Assembly (NCBI GenBank): GCA_030159075.1
Contig: BROG01000042.1
Span: 1,178,501 to 1,242,500 of the forward strand
Direction: 5' to 3'
From: Atrina japonica
Taxonomy: Eukaryota > Mollusca > Bivalvia > Pterioida > Pinnidae
Length of the DNA stretch: 64,000 bases
Below, piece after piece: positions 1 through 27,500 of this stretch. The notes beneath the pieces are model-generated. The model was not told where the DNA came from. It did not search any database and saw nothing but the letters and a program-made list of their open reading frames with translations. How positions within the stretch are numbered: position 1 is the stretch's first letter; each line of letters opens with the position of its first letter. Made by a program: the position numbers and the translations under genes.

Positions 1-1342
1 TAATGTCAAATATGGGCTGAACAAATGGTGGCAGTATAACAAGGTTTTACAGTAGTCTAACAACTTAACAACAGAGAATGCATGGTGACAGACAAAAAAC
101 ATTATCAATAGGTGACTTTGGCTCAGGTGACCTTAAATGAATACATAAATTAATAAAAACTGAAAATGTATTTCTATATGGTACAATAATCCATGTTATT
201 TCACGACAAAAAATTATGAAAGTGGTTCATCAAGTGTGTATAATGACTTCCAGCATGAAATTATTACAGATTAACAGTACATTTATCCAAATAATTCCTT
301 CTTAATTATTAAATGAATGATGAAAGAAATTCGTGACACTGGACACAAGAATGTCAAAGGTAAAACAAGAGACCAGTGGCACAGACTGATAAGTGTGCAC
401 ATTCTGTGTAAACACAAGGTAATAAGTATGATTCAACAAAGCCACAATAATTGTCAGAAATATGTCTTATCTAGTGCTTGTAAGTCAGATCAAGATTAAA
501 TCTGTGGTGAACAGTGTCTTTTTTAAGCTTTCTAGACCACCATTATGAGTTTTCACATACACAAATAAACATGGAAAAATCATCAGATATGTTGGGACTT
601 TAAGACAAGCAAAATGAATGAATTATTTGACAGAGAAATGAACGTTCATTAGTATAGAAGACATTACATATATATATATATCATAATAAGAGAATGGTAA
701 CATGGACATCCAACTCAAGGTTACTGACAGTCAATCTGTGAACCAGTTCAAAAGTCTGTAAATCAGCTATTGCTAAAGTTATCATACAAAATCAATACCT
801 ATTTCTGACATATTGTTAAATATTAACTTGTACTGACTTTGGCAGTAATACACCAGTGACACTAGGCTCAGACCTTACAAAATCAAAATGGCAACAATAA
901 CTTTCTTTCCCATGTACAGAATATTTCCAGTGTATATACTGAAGAAATACAATAAATTTTGCCATAGCTCATTCATTTGTAAAAAATATATATCTTTTCA
1001 ATATTTCAAAATTATATAAATGATATTAGATACAGGTATTCAACTGCAATAATTTCATTCATTAATACAGATACACTTCTCATATCATTCATGTTGCAAG
1101 ATAAAGATACCATACATTGATGTGGTTACACAGAAAAATAAAACTGATTCACTTGGTATCCAAACAAATCAAATATTTCTAGATGTTTTGATAATTTGCT
1201 AATTTATAATGAAAAAAAAAACAAACATAATTAGTTAAGAAACAGCAAAACAAAATGACACCAATTCCAATTTCAAATACCGATATGTAAAATTGTAATA
1301 AATAAATATCAAATAGAAAGTGACTTACCATGTACATTTATT

Positions 1343-1431
1343 AACTCATCAAACCCCTGAAAAACAATGGACTCTTCTGAAAATCAATGACAGACCAGTC
1401 CAAATGTGCCTTCAGGGGAAAATGAATTAAG
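1343..1431 (+). repeat. Dispersed repeat copy (partner at 47991-48080)
   Basis: About 88 bp, beginning AACTCATCAAACCCCTGAAA, recurs in the same orientation at 47991-48080 inside a VIPAS39 intron with about 85% identity by eye. The family is not recognised. It has no coding potential and no visible terminal inverted repeat. Confidence 0.75.
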
Positions 1432-3891
1432 ATAGACAAATACTGTTCATATTTTAACAGTGCTCTTTAACTAATTTTTTATGTTTTAAGAGTTGCTCTC
1501 TCAGTTAAGACAGAAAGGTGAGAAAGGAGCTATTTCTTACCATGATGATAAATTTAAAAACTTCTGAAATTTGTAGAATTTTTATAAATATGTAACCACC
1601 CAATAGCATTGTTGTTGTTTTGAGTGCTATATAGAAATAAAAGTAAACAAATCAAGCTTCACCAATTTTGCAGGTTAACAGATGTATATATCTTGTATCA
1701 GTTTTAAGTAAACCTACACTGAAGTTCTCTTTCATGCTCCAATGAGAAATAGTTTGTAGTATTACTTTATTCAAGAAAACTGATTAGTTGGAAATTGCCA
1801 CTATTCTGAGCTATCAGTTGTCGGAGTTTGATCCAATGTTACATGGTAAAAACAACGTTGAAATTAAGTGTAACAATTCATGTATATAAATACTGTTTCT
1901 TATTATGGATACAACAGAAACAAGAAAGTGTTTTGAAATTGTTGAAATTTGTAGTTTTGAAAAACTTGAAAAAATAAATATTAGAAATTTCATCCACTGC
2001 TTCCATTTCTTGTGGAGGGCCATATCTATTGTAGTAATACTATAAAATCATGACTGAAAATTCATTAAAATGGAATACAGTTAACAATGACAACTTCTTT
2101 CTTGGTTTATGGGATAGAATCTATTGAGTTCACAGTTGTTATTGCATAACATTGGTCAAAATTGGCTCTAATTACCTCATATGCCAGGTCTTGGTCTTGA
2201 TTCCAGACACAGATATGATTCGGAGTGATCAACTGTATTGTTGACATTTATTTTTTACTTTTATTTTTGTTAAATCTAAACCATTTTCTATTAAACATTT
2301 ATGATGTGGAACTAACAGGGCATTATATTTTATTTTGAAAAACAATGAATAAAAAGAAAAACATTCTTCATTCAAAATAACTACTAATATTAGAAAATAC
2401 TCTACCAACAAAATAGATCTATTTAACTAAGACTATTTATTTTAAAAAAACACATTAAATATAAATCTTATTTTCTTTGATGTAAAATATTTCAACAAGA
2501 CAACTGGTAAGGTTTATATTGTATTGATTTCTCATAATTAAATAAAATAGGCAATATACACATGTAGTAAAAATATAATATATTGAAATGCTTCTTATAT
2601 CATCACACAGAATTTGAAAAAAAAATATTCCAAATCTTAGATCATATTAGTTTTCTCATAAAAGGTTAGGGTTAGGTTAAAGCATGGCCTCAAATTAACT
2701 CTTGACTTTTCCCAGGACGAGATTAACCTTTATTTGAGGTGATTTTTAACGTCTTTTTATTTGCGTTAGTAAAATACAGTGAAAAGAACCAACACATACT
2801 TGAACATAGTTAGTTTATATTGTTATCTTTTACTGATGAGCAAAACTCTAACTTTGATTCTAATAACATAACTATATTTTGTTACTCAGTGGACCAAACA
2901 AGATACCCACATTTCTGTATCAGAATTAATTTGTGACTTGATTGAAATATGGTAGGATTTAATGTTATACAGTAGATTGAAAAATAAATCAGGATAATCT
3001 TATTAGATACAAACATACGTGACTTTAAATTCGACTAGTTAGAGAGAGAAGAACATTTTAGTAAAAAAGAGCATATTTAACTTAACTATAATACCAGATA
3101 TCAGTTGCTTTTTGCAATGAAACTGTAGAAATATATTAGAAAAAAAAAATCAGCGAAAGAATAAACAAATCAGTAAAAGAATGTAAATGAGACCAAATAA
3201 GTTTAAAATTTAACTTGAAAATTGAGATTCTGCCACATACCAAGATAGCACCAAAATTGATAGGGACACTAAGATGTTCTACAAACACTTTGATGACCAT
3301 GATTGTGAGGGAAGCAAAAACAAAAGAAAATGATTTTTTTTTCAATGAAGGTAAAATATTCAACAAACTCATCACTACTGTCACTTGGTACGTTGCTACA
3401 AGCCAGAGTAATTATGTCACTCATGTCATTTATTGACTAGTTACATGGGGAAATGCACAATAGTTAATGAGCAGGAGTAGGTTCAAAGGTCAAAGAAAGC
3501 AGTTAAAAATTGTATTAATTGGAGGACATACAAAGGGTGTAAATGGCTGTGAAAGTCCATACAGTTTACAAAATATGAATGTCTTGATACTGATAAAATA
3601 TGGTAAACAAATGACAAATAAATCACAAAATACATAACATAATTAGTACAGAATGCTAACATCCTCTTTATAACAAGGAAATGTATTAACAGTGTATCAA
3701 TTATTGCTCTGTATCTATCTTTCAAAATGTTCACATACATTAAAAGTAAAAATGGAAACATGAATGTATTTTGCATATTTGAGAAGATTGGAGACAACAG
3801 AATCTCCTACTGCAATGGTTTAGATTATTATAATCTTGTCAGTAATATAATGATACATGTATAATAAAATAGACCATCATTTAAATCTGTT

Positions 3892-3988
3892 AGATGTACC
3901 GTAACCCAGGCCTTTAGATGTACCGTAACCCAGGCCTTTAGATGTACCCCAATCCAGGCCTTTTTTATGTGCCCCAACCCAGGCCTTT
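3892..3988. repeat. 24-bp tandem repeat, about 4 copies
   Basis: The unit AGATGTACCGTAACCCAGGC plus CTTT occurs at 3892, 3916 and 3940, with a degenerate fourth copy to 3988. It is more GC-rich than the flanks. No function is apparent. Confidence 0.85.
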
Positions 3989-4756
3989 AGAAGTTATCAA
4001 TTTCTTTTAATGTTACACTGTAAAGCTGAGAGATTTTTTTAAAGAAAACAAAATGGACAAACTGCTTAGAAAAAATCAGGGTTTCAACATTTTAGTGGGA
4101 AATTAAGGGCAAATCAAACATAGGTTTTATTTAGGCCTCATTATTGCTATAAAGAATATTCATTGATATGATTTCAAACGCATGAACAATAGACACACAT
4201 TAACAACTGGCAAAGTGAAAACTTTTATATAATGAACTGTAGAATTTATGGAGATGATTTCTATGTAATGTTCAATTTGACAAAATTTGTAATGATCTTA
4301 TAGATAGGTCAGAGCAGGATATGATACAATATTTCTTTACCATGCTCACATAAATATCAAAAACTATAAAGAATAAATAGTGTTTTACTGCTATAATTAA
4401 TATTAGAAATATAAGTTTGAGTAAAGGAATTTGTGCTATGTCCAATGTTTTTTTGTAACATATTGTAGATCATAATATGCACAGTATCACATATACACCA
4501 CGTACACTGTATTTCTGACTTGTAAATACATCCCAATTATTGCTGATTGAATGCATACATAAATACTTTGTGTGCTTTTCTCCTTGCCTGAGGTACATTG
4601 TATTCACAAGAGCTTCATGATTAAAAGTAATAATAAAACAAACACTACATAAAAAGAACAGCAAGCTCCTCTCTGGAGAATCCTTAAAACAGTGTATGGT
4701 TTTGGTTATTTTGAATACATGCAAAGGAACACTGCTTTCACTTCAATGTATAAATT

Positions 4757-4762
4757 TTTATT
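4757..4762 (-). promoter_or_regulatory. ZFAND3: Candidate polyadenylation signal of ZFAND3
   Basis: Reading the minus strand, AATAAA lies 27 bases after the ZFAND3 stop codon. It is the first canonical signal downstream and would give a very short 3' UTR. Other AATAAA motifs further on make a longer transcript equally possible. Confidence 0.4.
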
Positions 4763-4789
4763 ACAAATCCACTACATTTGTATATAAAC

Positions 4790-19399
<14,610 letters not shown>

Positions 19400-20635
19400 G
19401 CCAGGAAGATCAAAAAATAAAAATACAGCCCGATCCGTGAAATTCACCTAGTGACAGAATGACAATCGACAGCTGGTTATTTGTGTTTCACTTCGAGGCT
19501 GAGATTAAATTTCCGGGTTAAAGGTTAAAGTGACCCAGTGATTATTGTTCGAGTTACTCCCCTTTGATAATCTACTTGCGATATGATGCATTAATGCCAA
19601 TTTATGGTGCCTTATGCTTAGGCTAAACATGTTGTTGGTCATGGCTTTTTTCCCACAAAAACTAAAATGATGAAAGAATACATAAAAAGTTAACCCTGAC
19701 TTTTTGGCAAAATCTCGTAAAAAATCGTTTTGTTCTTATGACAGACTATAAAAATTGTCCTTCCACATTAAATATCCCGTGTAATTTTTAGATGCTACCA
19801 ACTTGGAAAAATTGTATATGATCTGTTGTGCAAAATTATCGTTTTACTAAAACCATTTTATCCAAAGATGGCAGGGGCTGATCCAGATTTTTGTTCTCAA
19901 AAATTTGTTGTCATATTTAATTCGAACCTGCTTTTTAAATCGCGAGGTAATTGTTATGTTCTATACTGCATGTATAGAATAATCCAACTAGGATATACAC
20001 GTTTTTATATTTGATTCTAATTACATGTTACTATGTACAATACAAGAGTAAGACTGACAACTGATTAATTCGATACCACATTGCAGAGATAGAGCACAGC
20101 GCGTGTGTTTATTGTCATTTGCTAAAACAATAGAGAGTTCAGCTGAGGTTAAATTACAGCATCATGAGAATGTCAGTTTGTCTGATATGGGATTCGACCG
20201 TAGGTCATAAAACATTACTTATGTTAACACATCTCATTACAGCAATCATGTAAGCAAATTATTGCAAATGTAATTGTATATATTTATCGCATAAACAAAA
20301 GGCATATTATGGAAGCAAATTTTAAACCGGGGAAAATGTTTTCATAAAAAATGTATCCTCCCACACACACACTTTTGATTTGTTTCTATACCACTGCCTA
20401 ATGGACACAGGCAGGAGATTAACAATTAATATTACAAAATTGTTGATTTAGAACTACTTTCTTCAGTATTGTCTGTTTTGAAATGATATCTAATAAACAC
20501 CCCTTTATCTCATGCACATTATTTTGTTGTCTACCAGGTCCTGCTCAATGTACAATCATTTCACATAAACAGAGAAATTACTTGTGTCACAATGGCACTA
20601 GAGTAAAGAAATTTTGCCATTGATAAAATAACCCG
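19400..20635. other. ZFAND3: 5' flank of ZFAND3, no gene seen
   Basis: The stretch upstream of the ZFAND3 ATG is somewhat richer in GC and CpG than the window average up to about 19560, consistent with a 5' UTR or promoter. No TATA box is placed with confidence. An inverted pair GGGGTGGT...ACCACCCC lies just inside the first intron near 19241-19305. The rest is AT-rich and non-coding. Confidence 0.4.
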
Positions 20636-23600
20636 GGATGCTGGCCATTAGATATGTTTCATTATCTTATCTGAAGTACCGATAGTATCGAGTTGCCATC
20701 TAGATGCATGTTCACTGGGCCCGGGGTTATCAAGAGTATCGATAGTGCCCGTTATTGATTAATCTATTTGCATATGACCTGGGTTATCTGAAGTACTGAC
20801 AGTACCGCCGGATTGCTAGGTTTTTCAATCATCAATTTGCATGTGACTTGGGTTTATCTGAAGTACAGACAGTGCCGATTGTCGGGTTTTTCAATCATTT
20901 TATGAATGTGACCTGGATTACCTGAAGTACCGATAGTGCTAACTGAATTGTTTTTCTATCATTTATTTGCATGTGACTTTAGCTATCGGATTATTTGAAA
21001 TACCGATAGTGCTAACTGTCGAGTTTTTCAATCATTTATGTGCTTGTGACCTGGGTTATCTGAAGTACCGATAGTGTCGACTGCCGGGTTTTTCAATCAT
21101 TTATATGTATGTGACCCGGGTTATCTGTAATACCGATAGTGTCGACTGCCGGGTTTTTCAGTCATTTATATGTGTGTGACATGGGTTATCTGAAGTACCG
21201 ATAGTGTCGACTGTCGGGTTTTTCAATCATTTATATGCATCAGTGACTTGGGTTATCTGAAGTACCGATAGTGCAGACTACCGTGTTTTTCAATCATTTA
21301 TATGCATCAGTGACTTGGGTTATCTGAAGTACCGATAGTGTCGACTTTCGGGTTTTTCAATCATTTATATGCATCAATGACTTTGGTTATCTGAAGTACC
21401 GATAGTGTCAACTGCCGGGTTTTTCATTCATTTATATGCATCAGTGACTTGGGTTATCTGAAGTACCGATAGTGTCGACTGCTGGGTTTTTCAATCATTT
21501 ATATGCATCAGTGACTTGGGTTATCTGAAGTACCGATAGTGTCGACTGTCGGGTTTTTCAATCATTTATATGCATCAGTGACTTGGGTTATCTGAAGTAC
21601 CGATAGTGTCGACTTTCGGGTTTTTCAATCATTTATATGCATCAATGACTTTGGTTATCTGAAGTACCGATAGTGTCAACTGCCGGGTTTTTCATTCATT
21701 TATATGCATCAGTGACTTGGGTTATCTGAAGTACCGATAGTGTCGACTTTCGGGTTTTTCAATCATTTATATGCATCAATGACTTTGGTTATCTGAAGTA
21801 CCGATAGTGTCGACTGCCGGGTTTTTCAATCATTTATATGCATCAGTGACTTGGGTTATCTGAAGTACCGATAGTGTCGACTGCCGGGTTTTTCAATCAT
21901 TTATATGCATCAGTGACTTGGGTTATCTGAAGTACGGATAGTGTCGACTGCTGGGTTTTTCAGTCATTTATATGTGTGTGACCTGGGTTATCTGAAGTAT
22001 CGATAGTGTCGACTGCCGGGTTTTTCAATCATTTATATGCATCAGTGACTTGGGTTATCTGAAGTACCGATAGTGTCGACTGTCGGGTTTTTCAGTCATT
22101 TATATGTGTGTGACATGGGTTATCTGAAGTACCGATAGTGTCGACTGTCGGGTTTTTCAATCATTTATATGCATCAGTGACTTGGGTTATCTGAAGTACC
22201 GATAGTGTCGACTGCCGGGTTTTTCAATCATTTATATGCATCAATGACTTTGGTTATCTGAAGTACCGATAGTGTCAACTGCCGGGTTTTTCATTCATTT
22301 ATATGTATCAGTGACTTGGGTTATCTGAAGTACCGATAGTGTCGACTGCCGGGTTTTTCAATCATTTATATGCATCAGTGACTTGGGTTATCTGAAGTAC
22401 CGATAGTGTCGACTGCCGGGTTTTTCAATCATTTATATGCATCAGTGACTTTGGTTATCTGAAGTACGGATAGTGTCGACTGCCGGGTTTTTCAGTCATT
22501 TATATGTGTGTGACCTGGGTTATCTGAAGTATCGATAGTGTCGACTGTCGCGTTTTTCAATTATTTATATGCATCAGTGACTTGGGTTATCTGAAGTACC
22601 GATAGTGTCGACTGTCGGGTTTTTCAGTCATTTATATGTGTGTGACATGGGTTATCTGAAGTATCGATAGTGTCGACTGCCGGGTTTTTCAATCATTTAT
22701 ATGCATCAGTGACTTGGGTTATCTGAAGTACCGATAGTGTCGACTGTCGGGTTTTGCAGTCATTTATATGTGTGTGACATAGGTTATCTGAAGTACCAAT
22801 AGTGTCGACTGTCGGGTTTTTCAATCATTTATATGCATCAGTGACTTGGGTTATCTGAAGTACCGATAGTGTCGACTGCCGGGTTTTTCAATCATTTATA
22901 TGCATCAGTGACTTTGGTTATCTGAAGTACGGATAGTGTCGACTTTCGGGTTTTTCAATCATTTATATGCATCAATGACTTTGGTTATCTGAAGTACCGA
23001 TAGTGTCAACTGCCGGGTTTTTCATTCATTTATATGCATCAGTGACTTGGGTTATCTGAAGTACGGATAGTGTCGACTGTCGAGTTTTTCAATCATTTAT
23101 ATGCATCAGTGACTTGGGTTATCTGAAGTACCGATAGTGTCGACTGCCGGGTTTTTCAATCATTTATATGCATCAGTGACTTGGGTTATCTGAAGTACCG
23201 ATGGTGTCGACTGCCGGGTTTTTCAGTCATTTAAATGTGTGTGACCTGGGTTATCTGAAGTACCGATAGTGTCGATTGTCGGGTTTTTCAATCATTTATA
23301 TGCATCAGTGACTTGGGTTATCTGAAGTACCGATAGTGTCGACTGTCGGATTTTTCAATCATTTATATGCATCAGTGACTTTGGTTATCTGAAGTACCGA
23401 TAGTGTCGACTGTCGGGTTTTTCAATCATTTATATGTGTGTGACCTGGGTTATCTGAAGTACCGATAGTGTCGACTGCCGGGGTTTTCAATCATTTATAT
23501 GCATCAGTGACTTGGGTTACCTGAAGCATCAGTGACTTGGGTTATCTGAAGTACCGATAGTGTCGACTGTCGGGTTTTTCAGTCATTTATATGTGTGTGA

Positions 23601-23735
23601 CATGGGTTATCTGAAGTACCGATAGTGTCGACTGTCGGGTTTTTCAATTATTTATATGCACCAGTGACTTGGGTTATCTGTAGTACCGACAGTCCCGGGG
23701 ATTTGAATCATGCATGTGATCATGGTTATCCGAAG
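20636..23735. repeat. 67-bp satellite-like array, about 46 copies, 3.1 kb
   Basis: The unit is GACTTGGGTTATCTGAAGTA then CCGATAGTGTCGACTGCCGG then GTTTTTCAATCATTTATATG and CATCAGT. A 65-bp variant has TGTGTGTGACATGG in place of CATCAGTGACTTGG. Both ends are diverged (20640-21000 and 23640-23735), while the centre is 95% or more identical. Marker variants (GTCAACTGCC near 21407, 21675, 22274 and 23005) show that blocks of several units were copied together. CpG is frequent (CCGATA, GTCGAC). It sits between the divergent ZFAND3 and VIPAS39 genes. Confidence 0.97.
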
Positions 23736-23840
23736 TATTGTACATCAATCTAAGCCATAGTAAAAAAAAAATGAAATATATATTTGGAAACAAAGCTAAT
23801 GTCCCTTTAAAATTTGTTATTCTTAATATTAAGAAATGGG

Positions 23841-24292
23841 GAATAAATTCCACTTGGTTTGCTGGCAAGCCGTTGGGAAAACCATTCCCTATTTTTTAAT
23901 AACTACTAGTATAAACAAAAATAGATTTTTCTCAAATTGAAAATCAGTCGATTTCTTAATTTTAAAAAATCGTTTTCTAATAATAATAAAAAAAATCATC
24001 TATTGAAATTAGAAAATTCGACCTATTTAAAAAAAATCATTTTCTAATATTTAAAAGGAAGGCAAGGTGGAATTTATTACTAAATTTTAAATATTTTTAA
24101 GAGGACCCATTTTTGTTAAAAAGTCGGTATTTTTAATGTTAAAAATCTATTCATAATATTTGAAAATCGATTTTTTTCCAAATATTACTAGCGATATATA
24201 ACTCCTAACAATTAAGCTTTATAGATCGCTGATATTACTAAATAGGCAATAATTTCCCCAACGGCTTGCAAGCCGCAAAGTGGAATTTATTT
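23841..24292. mobile_element. Inverted-repeat element upstream of VIPAS39
   Basis: AATAAATTCCACTTGGTTTG ... AAGCCGTTGGG at 23841-23877 pairs with CCCCAACGGCTTGCAAGC ... GTGGAATTTATT at 24256-24292, about 36-bp arms. A third partial copy of the arm (GGTGGAATTTATTACTAAAT) is at about 24065. The interior is AT-rich. It ends roughly 230 bp before the VIPAS39 start codon. Confidence 0.65.
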
Positions 24293-24521
24293 TATATTAA
24301 AAATACAAAATTTTCTATTTAGAAAAATAGGGACTTGGTCAACAACGACTTGCCATAAGGACGCGTTTAATTTTTAATGATTCATTAACCCCCCCCCATG
24401 AATTTATTAGAACGCCTATTTTTTTATCCACCCTTTGTGTTTGTGGCTTAGCGAGTCTAGCGACCCGTCGTAGCATGACCACCGGTAATTTCCCTTTGAT
24501 GTAGAGGGCGTGTATTTCAAG

Positions 24522-24539
24522 ATGGCATCCTTCAGAAGG
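24522..24539 (+). CDS. VIPAS39: VIPAS39 coding exon 1 (start)
   Basis: Eighteen coding nt, MASFRR, followed by GTAAGA. The ATG context TTCAAGATGG is favourable. The start is chosen because the next exon continues in phase with the conserved N-terminal acidic-aromatic motif and because the vertebrate protein has a similarly short lead. Confidence 0.85.
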
Positions 24540-27500
24540 GTAAGACCACAATTAGGTTAATACAAGTTTATTATTTCAGCTATTTGTTCTGTTACACAAT
24601 GGCAATTCCATTTCTCCACAAGAAAAGCCATTTGCATGTCCGAATTGAATGTATATTCCCAGCCACAGCATGTACCAATACTCTAAAAGGGCACATGTTG
24701 ACCGGGAAATTGCAGGTTATCTGCCTTCTGGTATTTTTCTATTTGGTAATAATAAATTACAGGGTGATACTTAACCTTTATTGAAACGTCGAGTTCATAC
24801 TTCCACCTCAGTTTCTATTTGGTCGTTCATTTAACATGTGGGAAAAATCCCCAGCTGACAGGTCTTCTTTGAGTCGTTGAATTTTAATTTATTTTTACTG
24901 GAAATGCCAAAAATATTCACGGTTTGGGTTAATAAATAATCCATAATTTTTTTTGTTAGCGTGTCGAAAGATGAGCAGTATAATGTTATCGCACCGGTGG
25001 GTGGGAGTGCGGTTGGGTGGGTGCAATTCAGTTTCTGCGCAATAACTTGAGTAATTTGAAATTTTATGAGAAGGTTTATTGGCTTTAAAAACTCGGACAA
25101 GTTTGATAACCAAAATATGTCACCAGTTTTATTACTGAGTTATGGCCCCTTGAAGATTTGCAGAAACAGTTTCCTCTGAATAACTTGAGTAATTTATTAT
25201 TGTAAAAGAAAAAACAAGAATAGGCAGGACTCTATTTTCAGGGAGCAATGCTATTGAATCCATTAGTGAGACTATATTTTCACAATGTTCAACTACAGAT
25301 TAGTATTGTGCAATTTTTATTTTTATTTTTTTTTTGGGGGGGGGGGGGGGGGGTGTCTCAGCTCCCAAGACATTGAGTGAAAATGAATTTCTATAATTCT
25401 GACAATAAGACCAGATTTATAGTATAGGTTTTCAAACTTCTCAGAGCTAAGAAACTAACATTATCTACAGTCGATATTCAAGATTTATTCAATTATAGCC
25501 CTTGGTGACAAACTGCTCATGGACCCATGATGGGCGTACTATGTACAGCCTTTGCAGTATCCTTGTTTAAATCTGTCATACACTTAACAATGCTAATTGA
25601 CATTTGTCATAACTTAATCGTAGGAACAGAAAAACACTCAAATTTCACAAATTTTCGGCCACTTGGCCTTTATCAAGTGAAAGACGACAATATGTATATC
25701 AGTTACATAGTATTAAGTCTGCACAATACAAAGCTCCAGTGCAAAAATTGCACGGCAGAGGGCTGGCTCCAGGGTATGGCAAGATAGGTCCCAGAGGATA
25801 TCCCTCTTTGAATCTCTTCTCCTCCAGGATCTCTGCCTGAATTGAAAAATGGATTGTATTTCAGTGATCTACAGGGATGTATTATTCAAGTGTGTATTTT
25901 CTAGAAATTGGATAATATAAAATTCACAGATACCAAAATATTAATCTTCAGGATGTCCAGGATACAATATACAAATCCGGGGAACATTGGACAAACACAG
26001 ACCTCTAGAAATCTAGAGGTTGGATCAGGTGCCATGGAGGAGTAAGCATTTTCTTTTGGCCAGTCACACCCGACGTGACTCCACAATCAAATTCAAATTA
26101 TATATGTGAGGAAGTTTCAACTGGTACAGAGGACTTAATAAATTTTTGACGCATTTTTGAGGTCTCACTATGATGCATTCATTTTCATTTAATTACATGT
26201 AATTAGGTGAAAAATGTTTTGTGCAGTAACTTTGCTGAAAACTTTATATTTTTAATTTTTTTTTATGAATTTCTTAATACATATCCTGAAAAAAAAGATG
26301 GGTCAACTTGTTCTTGGAAACTACTTTATGAATTTTGGCGAAATTTTACTTGAAGCAAGTTCTCATTTTCTTCTACCGTATTTTTGTTTTTTGGCCAGAT
26401 ATCAGCCAACCTATTCTTCCTGCCAATTTTGGTCTTCTTATCACATTTGTAGATGGGTTTAATTTAGCTATACATTATTATTAAATTAAGTCAACATCTA
26501 CACATATTGCCAATAAAATTGTTCATAAACAAGCCTTTAGCTGTGTTTCAAATGACATAGGGTAGTTTTACACAAAACTGATTGACTTTTTTGTATACAT
26601 TGCACAAAGATATATGAGGAAGTTGTGCAGAATTATTAAAGGATCATTGTGACAAAGTTTCAAAGTCATGGGATCAAATGTCAAGGTCACAGGCACCTAC
26701 CATATTAGAAAATATCAGTTGCATACATGTAGTTGTACAATTGACCAAATTTGCCAGGTGAGTGCCTTAAGGTCCCTTCCGCCTTTTGTTTTTCATATGT
26801 AACAGTTTTTTAAATTCAGTTCAGAACACGAGCTCGTCGGGTAAGTTTGATTTTTTTTTCTGTGATGTTTGATGTTCTAAGTAGCTTCATAGAGAAAGTA
26901 CTTTGCTGTTGCTAGCTAGAGATTTTGTTTTTATTTCAGGATTCGGTAGAAGATGATGATTATTGGTCAGCGTCAAAAGTTAACAAAAGCAAATTTAATT
27001 TGTTTGATGACAATGTAAGTTTCCTTTTTGATTATCATTTTGGATTTTTGTTGAATTGTATGTACATACTGTTTGTATGTAAGCTAGTTATTGGTATATG
27101 ATTAGAAGCATTATACAAAATTGATAAAGAATCTGATAAATCTGATAAATAAATGAATTGGTGAAAATTTTATTCCAAATTATAGTTTTGAAATGTTATG
27201 TGTATTTTATATTTACTTGTGTCACATTCCATTTCAAATCCTCTTTATGTCATGATCATGATCAGGGTTATTATAGTATAAAATGCCACATGCTTAAAAT
27301 TTTTAATACATGTATGATTAAAAAACAACTTAAACACACATGTACATTGTAGGTGTACATTATATGTGTACTATCATAGTACTAAACATTTCTGTTGGAA
27401 TATTTCATTTTCTGAAGTCCTTTATGCTTTGCTTACCTTATTTTTAGAGATTGATGCATAATGCTTTTTAGCTCACCTGGCCCAAAGGGCCATGTGACCT

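Larger units (their letters stand above)
1..4750. other. Gene-free AT-rich flank downstream of ZFAND3
   Basis: I see no convincing exon on either strand here. Open frames are short and of AT-rich composition, without conserved motifs. Apart from the short repeats listed separately there are only homopolymer runs and a short TA tract near 667. The stretch may contain an extended ZFAND3 3' UTR, but nothing in the sequence demands it. Confidence 0.5.

Noticed and set aside
2664..2680. TTAGGGTTAGG-like telomere motif
   Set aside because: Only about two units; too short to be an interstitial telomere array.
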